This document shows, one piece after another, positions 9,010-16,466 of a stretch of DNA of 64,000 bases; the stretch's first letter is position 1; each line of letters opens with the position of its first letter. This stretch comes from Methylobacterium sp. J-026 (GTDB taxonomy: Bacteria > Pseudomonadota > Alphaproteobacteria > Rhizobiales > Beijerinckiaceae), in NCBI RefSeq assembly GCF_022829585.1, contig NZ_JAKSYC010000343.1:50650-114649 (forward strand). Reading direction: 5' to 3'. The notes under the pieces were generated by a model that was given only the letters and a program-made list of their open reading frames with translations, searched no databases and was not told the DNA's origin. Both the position numbers and the translations under genes were made by a program.

Positions 9010-9726
9010 TCACGAGATCTCGCGGATCAGCTTGGCGATGATCGCGCGCCCGAACGCCTCGAAGCCCTCGGCGGTCATCACGAACGCCCCCTCGCCGCCG
9101 ATCACGAGGTTCCGGTAATAAGCCGCGAGGCCGCCGGCCGGGTTGGTGTGCTCCCTCAGGAAACCGGGCATTCCGTCCGGATCGGTGAGGATCACGATGC
9201 CGTTCACCGTGATCCCGGCCGTTACGGCGGCGTCCCGGGCCTCCGTGATCGAGCGGCCGGCATTGCCGGTGCCGTCACCCGAGACGTCGATCACCTTCCG
9301 GTCGGTCCGGAACGGTGCCCGCGCCAGCAGGTCGGCGGCGAAACCGATGGCCGATCCGATCGCGGTCCGGCCGTAGAAGGGGCGCTCCGCTTCGGCGAGC
9401 CGCGCCGCGAAGAGGCCCGCATCCTGCGCGGAGGCGATCACCATCCAGTCGACCGCAACGCGCTGCTCCCCGGGCCCGGCCCAGTCGAACAGGGCGACGC
9501 CGATGCGCCCGGCCGGCCCGTCGCCGATGGCCCGCAAGATCCGGGGATCGGCGAAGGCCTCGGCATAGCCGCGCCGTTCCAGGTCGAAGCGCGCCTCGCT
9601 GATGCTCAGGGACACGTCCACCGCGAGCGCCAGCAGCACGTCCACGTCCAGGTCGGCCGCGGCGGCGCGGCCGCCGGGGAGGGACAGTGTCGCGAGCATT
9701 CCGGACAGGAGCTGGCGTCGCCGCAT
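9010..9726 (-). CDS. DUF1194 secreted von Willebrand A-like protein
   Basis: A 238-residue exported protein with a twin-arginine-like signal (M-R-R-R-Q-L-L-S-G followed by a hydrophobic stretch ending A-A-A). The mature part is a compact VWA-type domain: D-V-S-L-S provides a MIDAS-like DxSxS motif just after the signal, a threonine lies mid-domain (Y-G-R-T-A-I-G), and D-V-S-G-D-G supplies the third metal-site element. The DUF1194 family is found mostly in alphaproteobacteria and has no assigned function. A metal-dependent adhesion or scaffold role is inference. An in-frame GTG at 9735 would add three residues. It stands alone, with no obvious operon partner. Confidence 0.8.
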   Translation of the reverse strand: MRRRQLLSGMLATLSLPGGRAAAADLDVDVLLALAVDVSLSISEARFDLERRGYAEAFADPRILRAIGDGPAGRIGVALFDWAGPGEQRVAVDWMVIASAQDAGLFAARLAEAERPFYGRTAIGSAIGFAADLLARAPFRTDRKVIDVSGDGTGNAGRSITEARDAAVTAGITVNGIVILTDPDGMPGFLREHTNPAGGLAAYYRNLVIGGEGAFVMTAEGFEAFGRAIIAKLIREIS

Positions 9727-9950
9727 GGCCGACACTCAAGGGGAGGCGCCGCGCGCGGGGGCGGACGGCCGCATCCCAGGCAACGGACCTGCCGCCCCGC
9801 CAGTTCGATCCGTCGCCCGCCCGTCTCGAAATGGTTCCGCGCCGGGCCCTCGGCACCGTGCCGCTTTTGGCCCCATCCCGTGCCTGCCCGACGCCGCTAA
9901 CTGGGCGTCGCGAAGGCGCGTTGTGCGCTGCAGAAACCGGAAAACATCCT

Positions 9951-10172
9951 ATGCGCATCGTCCACCGGATCGGACGCGGTCTCGAGAGCCTGATCGTGGC
10001 GGCCCTCATCGGGGCCGTGGCCCTGTTAAGCCGAACGATCGACGCCATGATCGGCTTCGTCGGCCGCCAATCCGATCGCCTCGATGCCGGACTCGGGGAA
10101 CTCGCCCGCCAATCCAAGGAACGGCACAGGCAGCAGGGCCGGCGACTGATCGATCCGATCAGCCTGAAATAG
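9951..10172 (+). CDS. Small membrane protein, hypothetical
   Basis: A 73-residue open frame starting at ATG 9951. It has a basic start (M-R-I-V-H-R-I-G-R), one hydrophobic segment at about residues 13-27, then an amphipathic charged tail rich in Arg and Gln ending P-I-S-L-K. No family is recognised. The topology suggests a single-pass inner-membrane peptide. Support is moderate: the composition looks protein-like rather than like a GC shadow, and it fills an otherwise empty gap between the DUF1194 gene and the converging DUF1223 gene. However, no strong ribosome-binding site is visible. A longer in-frame opening at 9687 is not supported. Confidence 0.5.
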   Translation: MRIVHRIGRGLESLIVAALIGAVALLSRTIDAMIGFVGRQSDRLDAGLGELARQSKERHRQQGRRLIDPISLK

Positions 10173-10207
10173 GTCGATGGCCGGGGCCTCCGTTTCGGGA
10201 CGACGCA

Positions 10208-10975
10208 CTACAGTCCCGGCCCCTTGGCGGCCCCGAAGATGCGGCCGGGCCGATTGTCGGCACCACCCTGCAGCAGCACGACCCAGCTGTCGGCTTCGGC
10301 GATCGCGGCCTGCGTGTCGGGCACATCGAAGCTGACCGCCTGGCCGGTCCAGTGGCCGAGATGCTGCAGCCCCCGCACCACGTTGACGTAGGTCGCGGTC
10401 CGGCCGCCATTCTCGCCGGCCTGGATCGCGATCACCCGGCTGCGCAGCACGGGGACCAGCCAGACCTCGCCGCGCAGATCGGCCGCGAGGTCCGGCGCCG
10501 CCCCGATCTCCACCTGGATCCGGTCGCCGCGGATCTCGCCGCGCACCGGCACCGGCAGGCCGCCGCGCTGTGACGCATCGCGCATCAACCGGTCGAGACC
10601 GGCTCTGTCGGAGCCCACCACCACGCCGCTGCCATCGATCACCGCCTGCGGGGTGAAGACCTGCCGGGCGCCGCGCGTCCGCGCATAGGCCCGCTGACGC
10701 TCGGTGAGGGGCCGCGAGGCCAGGGTGTCCTTCCAGCCGAGGTAATCCCAATAGGTCACCGGAAGGGTCAGGGCGATCACCCCGGGCTGGCGGGCGAGGT
10801 CGCGCAGCACCGGATCGGCCGTGCGGCAGGCCCCGCAGCCCTGGCTGGTGAACAGTTCCACGACCGCGCGAACCGGCTCGGCCCGCGCCGCGGAGGCAGC
10901 CACGGCGGTGCCGAGCAGCACGGCCGCGCGGAGCGCGCGACGGTCGCGGATCGGGGCGCGGTGCCGGGGATTCAT
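10208..10975 (-). CDS. DUF1223 secreted thioredoxin-like protein
   Basis: A 255-residue periplasmic protein with a basic N-terminus and a signal peptide ending near residue 32 (A-A-R-A-E). The mature domain opens with the DUF1223 signature V-E-L-F-T-S-Q-G-C-G-A-C, a CxxC in a thioredoxin-like fold, followed by P-V-T-Y-W-D-Y-L-G-W. The C-terminal third is beta-rich. The family is widespread in alphaproteobacteria and its function is undetermined; thiol-disulfide chemistry is an inference from the CxxC. It starts 7 bases after the stop of the acyltransferase gene, so it is very likely the last gene of the lipid A-related minus-strand unit. Confidence 0.85.
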   Translation of the reverse strand: MNPRHRAPIRDRRALRAAVLLGTAVAASAARAEPVRAVVELFTSQGCGACRTADPVLRDLARQPGVIALTLPVTYWDYLGWKDTLASRPLTERQRAYARTRGARQVFTPQAVIDGSGVVVGSDRAGLDRLMRDASQRGGLPVPVRGEIRGDRIQVEIGAAPDLAADLRGEVWLVPVLRSRVIAIQAGENGGRTATYVNVVRGLQHLGHWTGQAVSFDVPDTQAAIAEADSWVVLLQGGADNRPGRIFGAAKGPGL

Positions 10976-10982
10976 GGGGACA

Positions 10983-11999
10983 TCAGAGCGTCTGGTCCGC
11001 GTTCTGGGAAATCACGTTGGCTTGAGAAGCCTCGACCGGCGGGCGGGACGCCGCCGATGCCATCCGCGGCTCGGGCAGCATGTCGGGTCGCCACCGGCGG
11101 TGCATCCAGAGCCACTGACCGGGATTCTCACGCACCCAGCCCTCGACCACGGCGGTCATCGCCTGCATGGCGCCGGGCACGTCGATGGTCCCGTCAGCGG
11201 CCCGCGGCAGAATGAGCGGCGGCGTCAGTTCCAGGCGGAAGCGGCCCTCCGGCAGCCGCACGACCCGGACGCCGTGGACGGGGCACTCGTAGTGACGGAC
11301 GAGCTTGGCGAGCAGCGGGTTGGCGAGGCAGGGCCGGCCGAGGAACTCCACCACGACGCCGCGGGTGAAGTGCTGATCGATCAGCTGACCGAGATGGCCG
11401 CCATTCTCCACCACATCGCGCATGGCGAAGACGGCGCCCGGCTTCGAGGCGGCCAGGCCGCCCATGGAGCGGCGGCGGACTTCCTGCACGAGGCGTGCGG
11501 CGGCCGGATTGTTGGGCGGCCGGAATACGGCGGTTGCATCGAGGCCGAACCGGGCGGCGCAAATCGCCGGCAATTCCCAGTTGGCCAGGTGAGCGGAGAA
11601 GATCAGGCCCGGCGCGCCGTCGTCGCGCAGGGCGAAGAAATGCTCGATGCCCGAGACCTCGGTCCGGGATGGGCCCGTGGCCGCCGGATCGTAATCGAAC
11701 AGACTGTCGAGATGGGCGTATTCGGCGCCCGTCCGCCCGAGATTGTCCCAGGCCTCCAGGGCGATTGTTCGCCGCTCAGCCTCCGGCATCTCGGGGAAGG
11801 CCGCCCGCAGGTTCTGCAGGGCGGTCTGGTGGGCCGGCAGGAGGGGCCCGATCCGACGCAGCAGCCCGGCGCCCGACGCGGTCGAGCGCGCCGGCCCGAG
11901 GCTGCGGGCGAGCCAGACCAGGGCGCGGATCAGGGGTATCGTGGCGTAGCCCAGGAGGCGCGGGTACGACCGTTTCAGCAGAAGAGCGAGACGCAGCAC
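10983..11999 (-). CDS. lpxXL: Lipid A biosynthesis acyltransferase, LpxXL/HtrB family
   Basis: A 338-residue LpxL/HtrB-type acyltransferase anchored by an N-terminal hydrophobic segment. The catalytic HX4E motif is seen in S-A-H-L-A-N-W-E, with family blocks N-L-R-A-A-F-P upstream and Q-H-F-T-R-G-V-V-V-E-F-L-G-R-P downstream. It transfers a secondary acyl chain to lipid A at the inner membrane. The XL assignment (the very-long-chain 27-OH-C28 transferase of rhizobia) rests on context: the next gene upstream is an adh2XL-like dehydrogenase and the ketosynthase of the same set lies nearby. GTG 11999 was chosen because it gives the family-like L-R-L-A-L-L-L-K-R-S-Y opening. DUF1223 follows after 7 bases. 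Confidence 0.8.
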   Translation of the reverse strand: MLRLALLLKRSYPRLLGYATIPLIRALVWLARSLGPARSTASGAGLLRRIGPLLPAHQTALQNLRAAFPEMPEAERRTIALEAWDNLGRTGAEYAHLDSLFDYDPAATGPSRTEVSGIEHFFALRDDGAPGLIFSAHLANWELPAICAARFGLDATAVFRPPNNPAAARLVQEVRRRSMGGLAASKPGAVFAMRDVVENGGHLGQLIDQHFTRGVVVEFLGRPCLANPLLAKLVRHYECPVHGVRVVRLPEGRFRLELTPPLILPRAADGTIDVPGAMQAMTAVVEGWVRENPGQWLWMHRRWRPDMLPEPRMASAASRPPVEASQANVISQNADQTL

Positions 12000-12121
12000 T
12001 TTCGTTTCCCGGGCTCGATCCGGGCCGCCCCCCAAGACACCCGTGCGGCACCGTTTACGCCAGGTTTGCCGCAGCGCGAAACACGCTCGGACGCGCAGGC
12101 TCCGCGCCCGCGCGCGCCGCC

Positions 12122-13144
12122 CTACAGGCTGACGAGGATCTTGCCGAAGACGCGGCGCGATTCGAGGCGCTCCAGACCCTGCGCGAAATCCGCGAGGGGA
12201 TAGACGGTGTCCACGACCGGCCGGATGCCGGCTTCCATCTTATCGAGGGACTGGCGGATATTCGCCAGCGCGCAACCGAACGAGCCGGTGATCCGATATT
12301 GCTGCTGGAAGAGCTGCATCAGGTTCATCGTCGCCGAGACGCCCGAGGTCGACCCGCAGGTCACCAGACGCCCGCCGCGCTTGAGGCACAGCAGCGAGCC
12401 GTTCCACGTGTCGGCGCCGACATGCTCGAACACCACGTCGACGCCCTTGCGCTTGGTCAGACGCCGGACCTCGCCCTCGAAGCGCTCGGTTCTGTAGTTG
12501 ATGACGTGATCGGCGCCGAGCTCCGCGGCTTTGCGGCCCTTCTCGTCATCGCCGACCGTCGTGTAGACGGTGCAGCCGATGGCCTTGGCCATGCGGATCG
12601 CCCCGGTGCCGATCCCCGAGCCGCCGGCATGCACCAGCACGCTCTCGCCGGGTTCCAGCCTGGCGTTGTCGAACAGCATGTGCTGGACGGTCCCGAAGGC
12701 GATACCCGCGCAGGCGGCATCAGTGTCGCTGACGCCCTCCGGCACCCGCACGACGAGGCGCGCCGGCAGGGTCACCAACTCCCGAGCGAACCCGTCGCGG
12801 TGGAACCCCATCACGCCGGAGACATCCTCGCAGAGGTTGTCCCGGCCCTCGCGGCAGGCCCGGCACTGCCCGCAGGTCATCGCCCCATAGGGCACGACCG
12901 GGTCGCCGGCCGCGAGGCCTGTGACGCCCTCCCCCACCGATTCGATGACGCCCGACGCTTCCGCGCCGACGACGAGGGGCAGCTTGCGCTTGGCGAAGGC
13001 CATCCCGCGAAAACCCCAGACATCGATGAAGTTGAGCCCGACGGCACGGATGCGGATCCGCACCTCGCCCGGACCGGGGGCGGGCGGCGCCGCGATCTCG
13101 GTCAGGCGCAGGTCGCGGTCGCCAAAGAGCTGGAGGGCTTGCAT
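12122..13144 (-). CDS. Zinc-type alcohol dehydrogenase/quinone oxidoreductase, Adh2XL-like
   Basis: A 340-residue medium-chain dehydrogenase. The N-terminal GroES-like domain has G-A-E-A-S-G-V and a zinc-type cysteine cluster (T-C-G-Q-C-R-A-C-R-E-G-R-D-N-L-C). The Rossmann domain has G-G-S-G-I-G-T-G. The whole pattern, including F-E-H-V-G-A-D-T-W, C-G-S-T-S-G-V-S and L-M-Q-L-F-Q-Q-Q, closely matches the Adh2XL protein encoded in rhizobial acpXL-lpxXL clusters, which make the very-long-chain hydroxy fatty acid of lipid A. Its exact reaction is not established even in rhizobia. ATG 13144 is chosen over 13150 because it gives the family M-x-A-L-Q-L opening. It lies between a toxin-like gene and lpxXL. 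Confidence 0.83.
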   Translation of the reverse strand: MQALQLFGDRDLRLTEIAAPPAPGPGEVRIRIRAVGLNFIDVWGFRGMAFAKRKLPLVVGAEASGVIESVGEGVTGLAAGDPVVPYGAMTCGQCRACREGRDNLCEDVSGVMGFHRDGFARELVTLPARLVVRVPEGVSDTDAACAGIAFGTVQHMLFDNARLEPGESVLVHAGGSGIGTGAIRMAKAIGCTVYTTVGDDEKGRKAAELGADHVINYRTERFEGEVRRLTKRKGVDVVFEHVGADTWNGSLLCLKRGGRLVTCGSTSGVSATMNLMQLFQQQYRITGSFGCALANIRQSLDKMEAGIRPVVDTVYPLADFAQGLERLESRRVFGKILVSL

Positions 13145-13202
13145 GATCATCGTCTTTTTGTAGTCGGCGCCGTACCGTCATCGGTCAGGGCCCAGTGCCG
13201 CA

Positions 13203-13541
13203 TCAAGCGTGTAGGATCGCTGCGAAATGGGCCGCCAGTCGTGTGCGATCCGCCAGGCCCAGATGTCCGATCCGGCGACCGATCTGACCATTCGGCAGCG
13301 TGAACACTTTACAGCGGACCACCGAGGGGTGCCGGAGGCCGGCCGCGGCGAGATCGACGATCGCGTGATCGCTCGGCCAGTGGCTGCCGGCGCCCGTTGT
13401 GATCATCGCGGTCACGACATGTCCGTTCGTATCGTTGAAGGCGCCGTTCGAGAGGACCATGACCGGTCGCGGTTTGCGGACCGGGACGTCGATGAACGGA
13501 AACAGAGCCGTCAGGACATCGAAGCGCTCATAGGCCGTCAT
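13203..13541 (-). CDS. Type II toxin, PemK/MazF family
   Basis: A 112-residue PemK/MazF-like protein. Family features: an N-terminal strand followed by K-P-R-P-V-M-V-L-S, the arginine-proline block that shapes the RNA-binding site, the central T-A-M-I-T-T-G strand, and S-V-V-R-C-K-V-F-T-L-P. Members are ribosome-independent endoribonucleases. The usual start-proximal G-D-V-V block is replaced by Y-E-R-F-D-V, seen in a divergent branch of the family. The ATG at 13541 overlaps the end of the upstream partner gene by 14 bases (an in-frame ATG at 13553 would overlap by 26), the classical arrangement of an antitoxin-toxin operon. It interrupts the run of lipid A acyl-chain genes. Confidence 0.8.
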   Translation of the reverse strand: MTAYERFDVLTALFPFIDVPVRKPRPVMVLSNGAFNDTNGHVVTAMITTGAGSHWPSDHAIVDLAAAGLRHPSVVRCKVFTLPNGQIGRRIGHLGLADRTRLAAHFAAILHA

Positions 13542-13881
13542 AGGCTGCGGCATCGTCCGGACTGTTCCACTCCGTCAGCGTCGCGCTGAGCGACAGAAGA
13601 TAGGGATCGGGCATCGGCCGCTCGGCCTCGACCGTGATCATCGAACCGCGACGGGACTGCAAGTCATGCCAGGTCTCCGCATCGGCCGGCTCGGGCCCGA
13701 CGCCGTCGGTGAAGTGGCCGGTGTCGCCGTCGAGGACCTTCCGGAAGCGCATGGGCCTGCCGTCGATCCGCAGGACAAGGCGCTGGTCCGGCCGTAGCGC
13801 GCGGATCGTCAGCGCCAGATCCGGATCGCCCTCCACGTGCCGCGCCCGGAGCACCACGTCGCGCAGGATCATCGTCGCCAT
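13528..13881 (-). CDS. Probable antitoxin partner of the PemK/MazF-like toxin (unrecognised family)
   Basis: A 117-residue acidic protein encoded just upstream of, and overlapping, the PemK/MazF-like gene. I recognise no standard antitoxin domain such as MazE/AbrB, RHH or Phd. The sequence appears all-beta in its first half (I-L-R-D-V-V-L-R-A-R, then repeated short charged strands) with an acidic C-terminus (W-N-S-P-D-D-A-A-A-Y-D-G-L) that could wrap a toxin. The antitoxin role is inferred from position, size, acidity and overlap only. It could instead be an unrelated small conserved protein with a toxin-like neighbour. Confidence 0.6.
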   Translation of the reverse strand: MATMILRDVVLRARHVEGDPDLALTIRALRPDQRLVLRIDGRPMRFRKVLDGDTGHFTDGVGPEPADAETWHDLQSRRGSMITVEAERPMPDPYLLSLSATLTEWNSPDDAAAYDGL

Positions 13882-13981
13882 CGAAGCACCTCCCGCCGAG
13901 AGCTACGCGCCGCCCAGCCGCAGATCAACACGGACTCCGCGACCTTACCCCGGAGCTTGGAGCCGGTGTTCGGGAGGGCGC

Positions 13982-14269
13982 CTATTCCGGCGCCAGGTAG
14001 CGCCGCCGCGCCCAACCCAGGGTTCGGCCGGCCTTGACCCGACACCATGTGGTCCGGCTCGGCGTATCGTTGGTGCAGCCGAAGACCAGGGCGCGGACAC
14101 GGATCTCACCGACCTGCTCGGCGGCGGGATCAGGCTCCGCCCGGATGCTCAGGGCCTCGCCCGGCGGCAGGCCCGAGATGCGGTAGGGCTCGGGTTCGGC
14201 CCACGCGGGACCGGAAGCGAGCGTCGCCGAGAGGCTCAGGGCGGCGGCGAGGGCGAGGCTGACGCGCAT
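13982..14269 (-). CDS. Secreted SH3-like domain protein
   Basis: A 95-residue protein with a clear signal peptide (hydrophobic residues 4-20, cleavage near A-W-A-E at about 24). A single bacterial SH3-like (SH3_3) domain follows: I-S-G-L-P-P-G-E-A-L-S-I-R-A-E-P, then V-G-E-I-R-V-R-A, with two cysteines (C65, C76) and a terminal G-W-A-R-R-R-Y-L. Such domains bind cell-wall peptides or act in periplasmic assembly. The gene begins 32 bases after the FabG-like gene on the same strand, so it is plausibly part of the same transcript. The ligand is unknown. Confidence 0.8.
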   Translation of the reverse strand: MRVSLALAAALSLSATLASGPAWAEPEPYRISGLPPGEALSIRAEPDPAAEQVGEIRVRALVFGCTNDTPSRTTWCRVKAGRTLGWARRRYLAPE

Positions 14270-14301
14270 CGGTGGGATCGTCCGGTTCGGTGGGTCACCG
14301 G

Positions 14302-15069
14302 TCACGTCCGGTGGATGCCCATCATCGCGGTCAGGCCGCCATCCACCGGCAGCACCGCCCCGGTGATGTAGGACGCCCCCTCGCCCATCAGGAAGGCCAC
14401 GAGCGCCGCGACATCCTCGGGCTTGGCGAACCGTCCGGCGGGAATCTGCCGCTCTATGCCGTCGCGGTGGGCGGCGTAGCGCGCCAGCATGGCGGTGTCG
14501 ACGAAGCCGGGCGCGACGACGTTGACGGTGACGCCGCGCCGGGCCGTTTCGATCGCCAGGGTGCGGCAATAGGCGATGAGTGCGCCCTTGGTGGCGGCGT
14601 AGGCGGCATTGCCGGCATTCGCCCGCAGGGCGGCGACGGAGCCGATCGCCACGATGCGCCCGGCCCGGCCACGGGTCATCGCCCGCACCAGCGCCTTGGA
14701 CAGGCGGGTCAGCGAGAAGAAGTTGACCTGCATGGCCGCCTCGGCCTGCGCCTGATCGAGCATGGCGGCCAGCGCGTCGCTGGATTGGCCGGCATTGTGG
14801 ACGAGGCCGTAATAGGCCGTCTCCTCCGCGGCCGCGCAGAACCCGTCGAGGGCGGCCCGGTCGGCGAGGTCGAGGCGGTGGGCCGCGAAGGCGCGGTCCG
14901 GATGGTCGACGTGCAACGCGGCGAGCAGCGCCTGGGCCGCGTCTGCCGAGGACCGGTAGGTGAAATCGACCGCGAAGCCTGCGCCGGCCAGGGCTCGGAC
15001 GGTCGCCGCACCGATCCCAGACGCGCCGCCGGTGACGAGGACGCGTCGGTGGTGATCCGTGCCGCTCAC
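14302..15069 (-). CDS. 3-oxoacyl-ACP reductase-like short-chain dehydrogenase (FabG family)
   Basis: A 255-residue classical SDR. The cofactor motif is V-T-G-G-A-S-G-I-G (about residues 12-20), N-A-G follows, the catalytic serine is in I-G-S-V-A-A-L, and Y-A-A-T-K supplies the catalytic Tyr and Lys. The C-terminal P-V-D-G-G is typical of FabG. Its GTG start overlaps the ketosynthase stop by four bases (GTGA), so the two are translationally coupled and probably act in one elongation cycle, with the synthase making a 3-oxoacyl-ACP that this enzyme reduces. In the rhizobial VLCFA cluster I know, no dedicated reductase sits at this place, so this is a possible lineage-specific addition. Confidence 0.87.
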   Translation of the reverse strand: MSGTDHHRRVLVTGGASGIGAATVRALAGAGFAVDFTYRSSADAAQALLAALHVDHPDRAFAAHRLDLADRAALDGFCAAAEETAYYGLVHNAGQSSDALAAMLDQAQAEAAMQVNFFSLTRLSKALVRAMTRGRAGRIVAIGSVAALRANAGNAAYAATKGALIAYCRTLAIETARRGVTVNVVAPGFVDTAMLARYAAHRDGIERQIPAGRFAKPEDVAALVAFLMGEGASYITGAVLPVDGGLTAMMGIHRT

Positions 15070-16349
15070 GCCGGCTCCGCGCCGAGGACCAGACAGGTGT
15101 TCTGGCCGCCAAATCCGAAGGCGTTCGACAGCACCGTTCGCACCGGCAGATCGCGGGCCGTCTCGACGATGTCGAGGGCGATGGTCGGATCGGGGACGCG
15201 ATGGTTGATGGTCGGCGGGATGCGGCCGTGGCGGATGGTCAGCAGCGACACCGCCGCCTCGATGGCGCCGGCGGCCGTGAGCGTGTGGCCGATCATCGAT
15301 TTGTTGGAGGTCACCGGTAGGGCGGACGCCCGGGCCCCGAAGACGGCCGCGAGCCCGAACGCCTCCATCTTGTCGTTCTCCGGCGTCGAGGTTCCATGGG
15401 CGTTGACCGTGTCGATCCCGTCGGGTTCGAGCCCGGCATCCTCCAGGCTCGCCCGGATCGCCGCGATGACCGGTGCCCCGTCCGGGCTGGAGCGGGTGCG
15501 ATGGAAGCCGTCGCCCTTCTCGCCGCAGCCGAGGACGTAACCGAGGATCGTGGCGCCCCGGGCTCTCGCAGCGTCGGCGTCCTCCAGGACCAGGGCTGCG
15601 GCGCCCTCCCCCATGACGAAGCCGTCCCGGTCCTTGGAAAACGGTTTCGAGGCCGCCTCCGGATCGTCGTTGCGGGTGGAGAGCGCCGAGAGCAGCGAGA
15701 ACCGGATCAGCGATTCCGGGTTCACCGAGCCGTCGGTGCCGATGCAGAGCGCCGCCGCGGTCTCCCCGCGCCGGATCGCCTCGACGCCGAGCTGGATCGC
15801 GGTGGCGCCGGACGAGCAGGCGGTGGAGAGCGAAATCGGCGAGCCCTTGGTGCCGAAGCGGTCGGCGATCCGGTCGGCGACGGTGCCGAAGATGAACAGG
15901 TCGTGCCAGGCATCGAACCGGCGAGTCGCTGCGGCCCGGAGAAGGCCGGCATAATCGACCGGACCGTCGCCGCCGACGGCCTCCGCCAGGGCCTGCCGCT
16001 GCGGCCATTCCATCTCAACCGGCGGCACTGCGATGAACAGCGCCCCGGGGAAGTCGCCGGGTTTGCCGATCCCGGCCTGCGCCACCGCCTCCTCGGCGGC
16101 CGCCGCGGCGAAGCGCTCGGACAGGAGGGGCGCCACCAGCGGCTCCGTATCGAGGAAATCCACGGTGCCGGCGATGCACGTGCGCAGGCCGTTGGTTGGG
16201 AACCGCGCGATGGCGTGGATGCCGGACCGGCCCGCCACCATGGCGGCCCAGGTCTCGGCCTGACCCTGGCCGAGGGAGGAAACGACGCCGATGCCGGTGA
16301 CCGCGACGAGGGGCCGGCCCCGGGCGTCGCGGTGGGATCGCGCGCTCAT
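15066..16349 (-). CDS. Beta-ketoacyl-ACP synthase, FabF1XL-like (VLCFA type)
   Basis: A 427-residue thiolase-fold condensing enzyme. The catalytic Cys is in S-T-A-C-S-S-G-A, and the two histidines are in N-A-H-G-T-S-T-P-E-N-D-K and N-K-S-M-I-G-H-T-L-T-A-A-G. The N-terminus (R-P-L-V-A-V-T-G-I-G-V-V-S-S-L-G) and the segment around F-I-A-V-P-P-V-E match the ketosynthases of rhizobial VLCFA clusters rather than housekeeping FabF. ATG 16349 has AAGGA upstream. It is coupled to the FabG-like gene, and downstream on the same strand lie adh2XL-like and lpxXL-like genes. AcpXL, FabZXL and the second ketosynthase normally found with it are not in this window. Confidence 0.85.
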   Translation of the reverse strand: MSARSHRDARGRPLVAVTGIGVVSSLGQGQAETWAAMVAGRSGIHAIARFPTNGLRTCIAGTVDFLDTEPLVAPLLSERFAAAAAEEAVAQAGIGKPGDFPGALFIAVPPVEMEWPQRQALAEAVGGDGPVDYAGLLRAAATRRFDAWHDLFIFGTVADRIADRFGTKGSPISLSTACSSGATAIQLGVEAIRRGETAAALCIGTDGSVNPESLIRFSLLSALSTRNDDPEAASKPFSKDRDGFVMGEGAAALVLEDADAARARGATILGYVLGCGEKGDGFHRTRSSPDGAPVIAAIRASLEDAGLEPDGIDTVNAHGTSTPENDKMEAFGLAAVFGARASALPVTSNKSMIGHTLTAAGAIEAAVSLLTIRHGRIPPTINHRVPDPTIALDIVETARDLPVRTVLSNAFGFGGQNTCLVLGAEPA

Positions 16350-16466
16350 GGTGCGGTCCTTACGGGATTTTCCGCGCCGGTACACCACCGCGCCTTCCGA
16401 ACCGCCGCCGCGATCCCGCGTCGGGGCGCGACGGCTCCTGGTTCCCGTTGGCAGGCCGAGCCGCCG

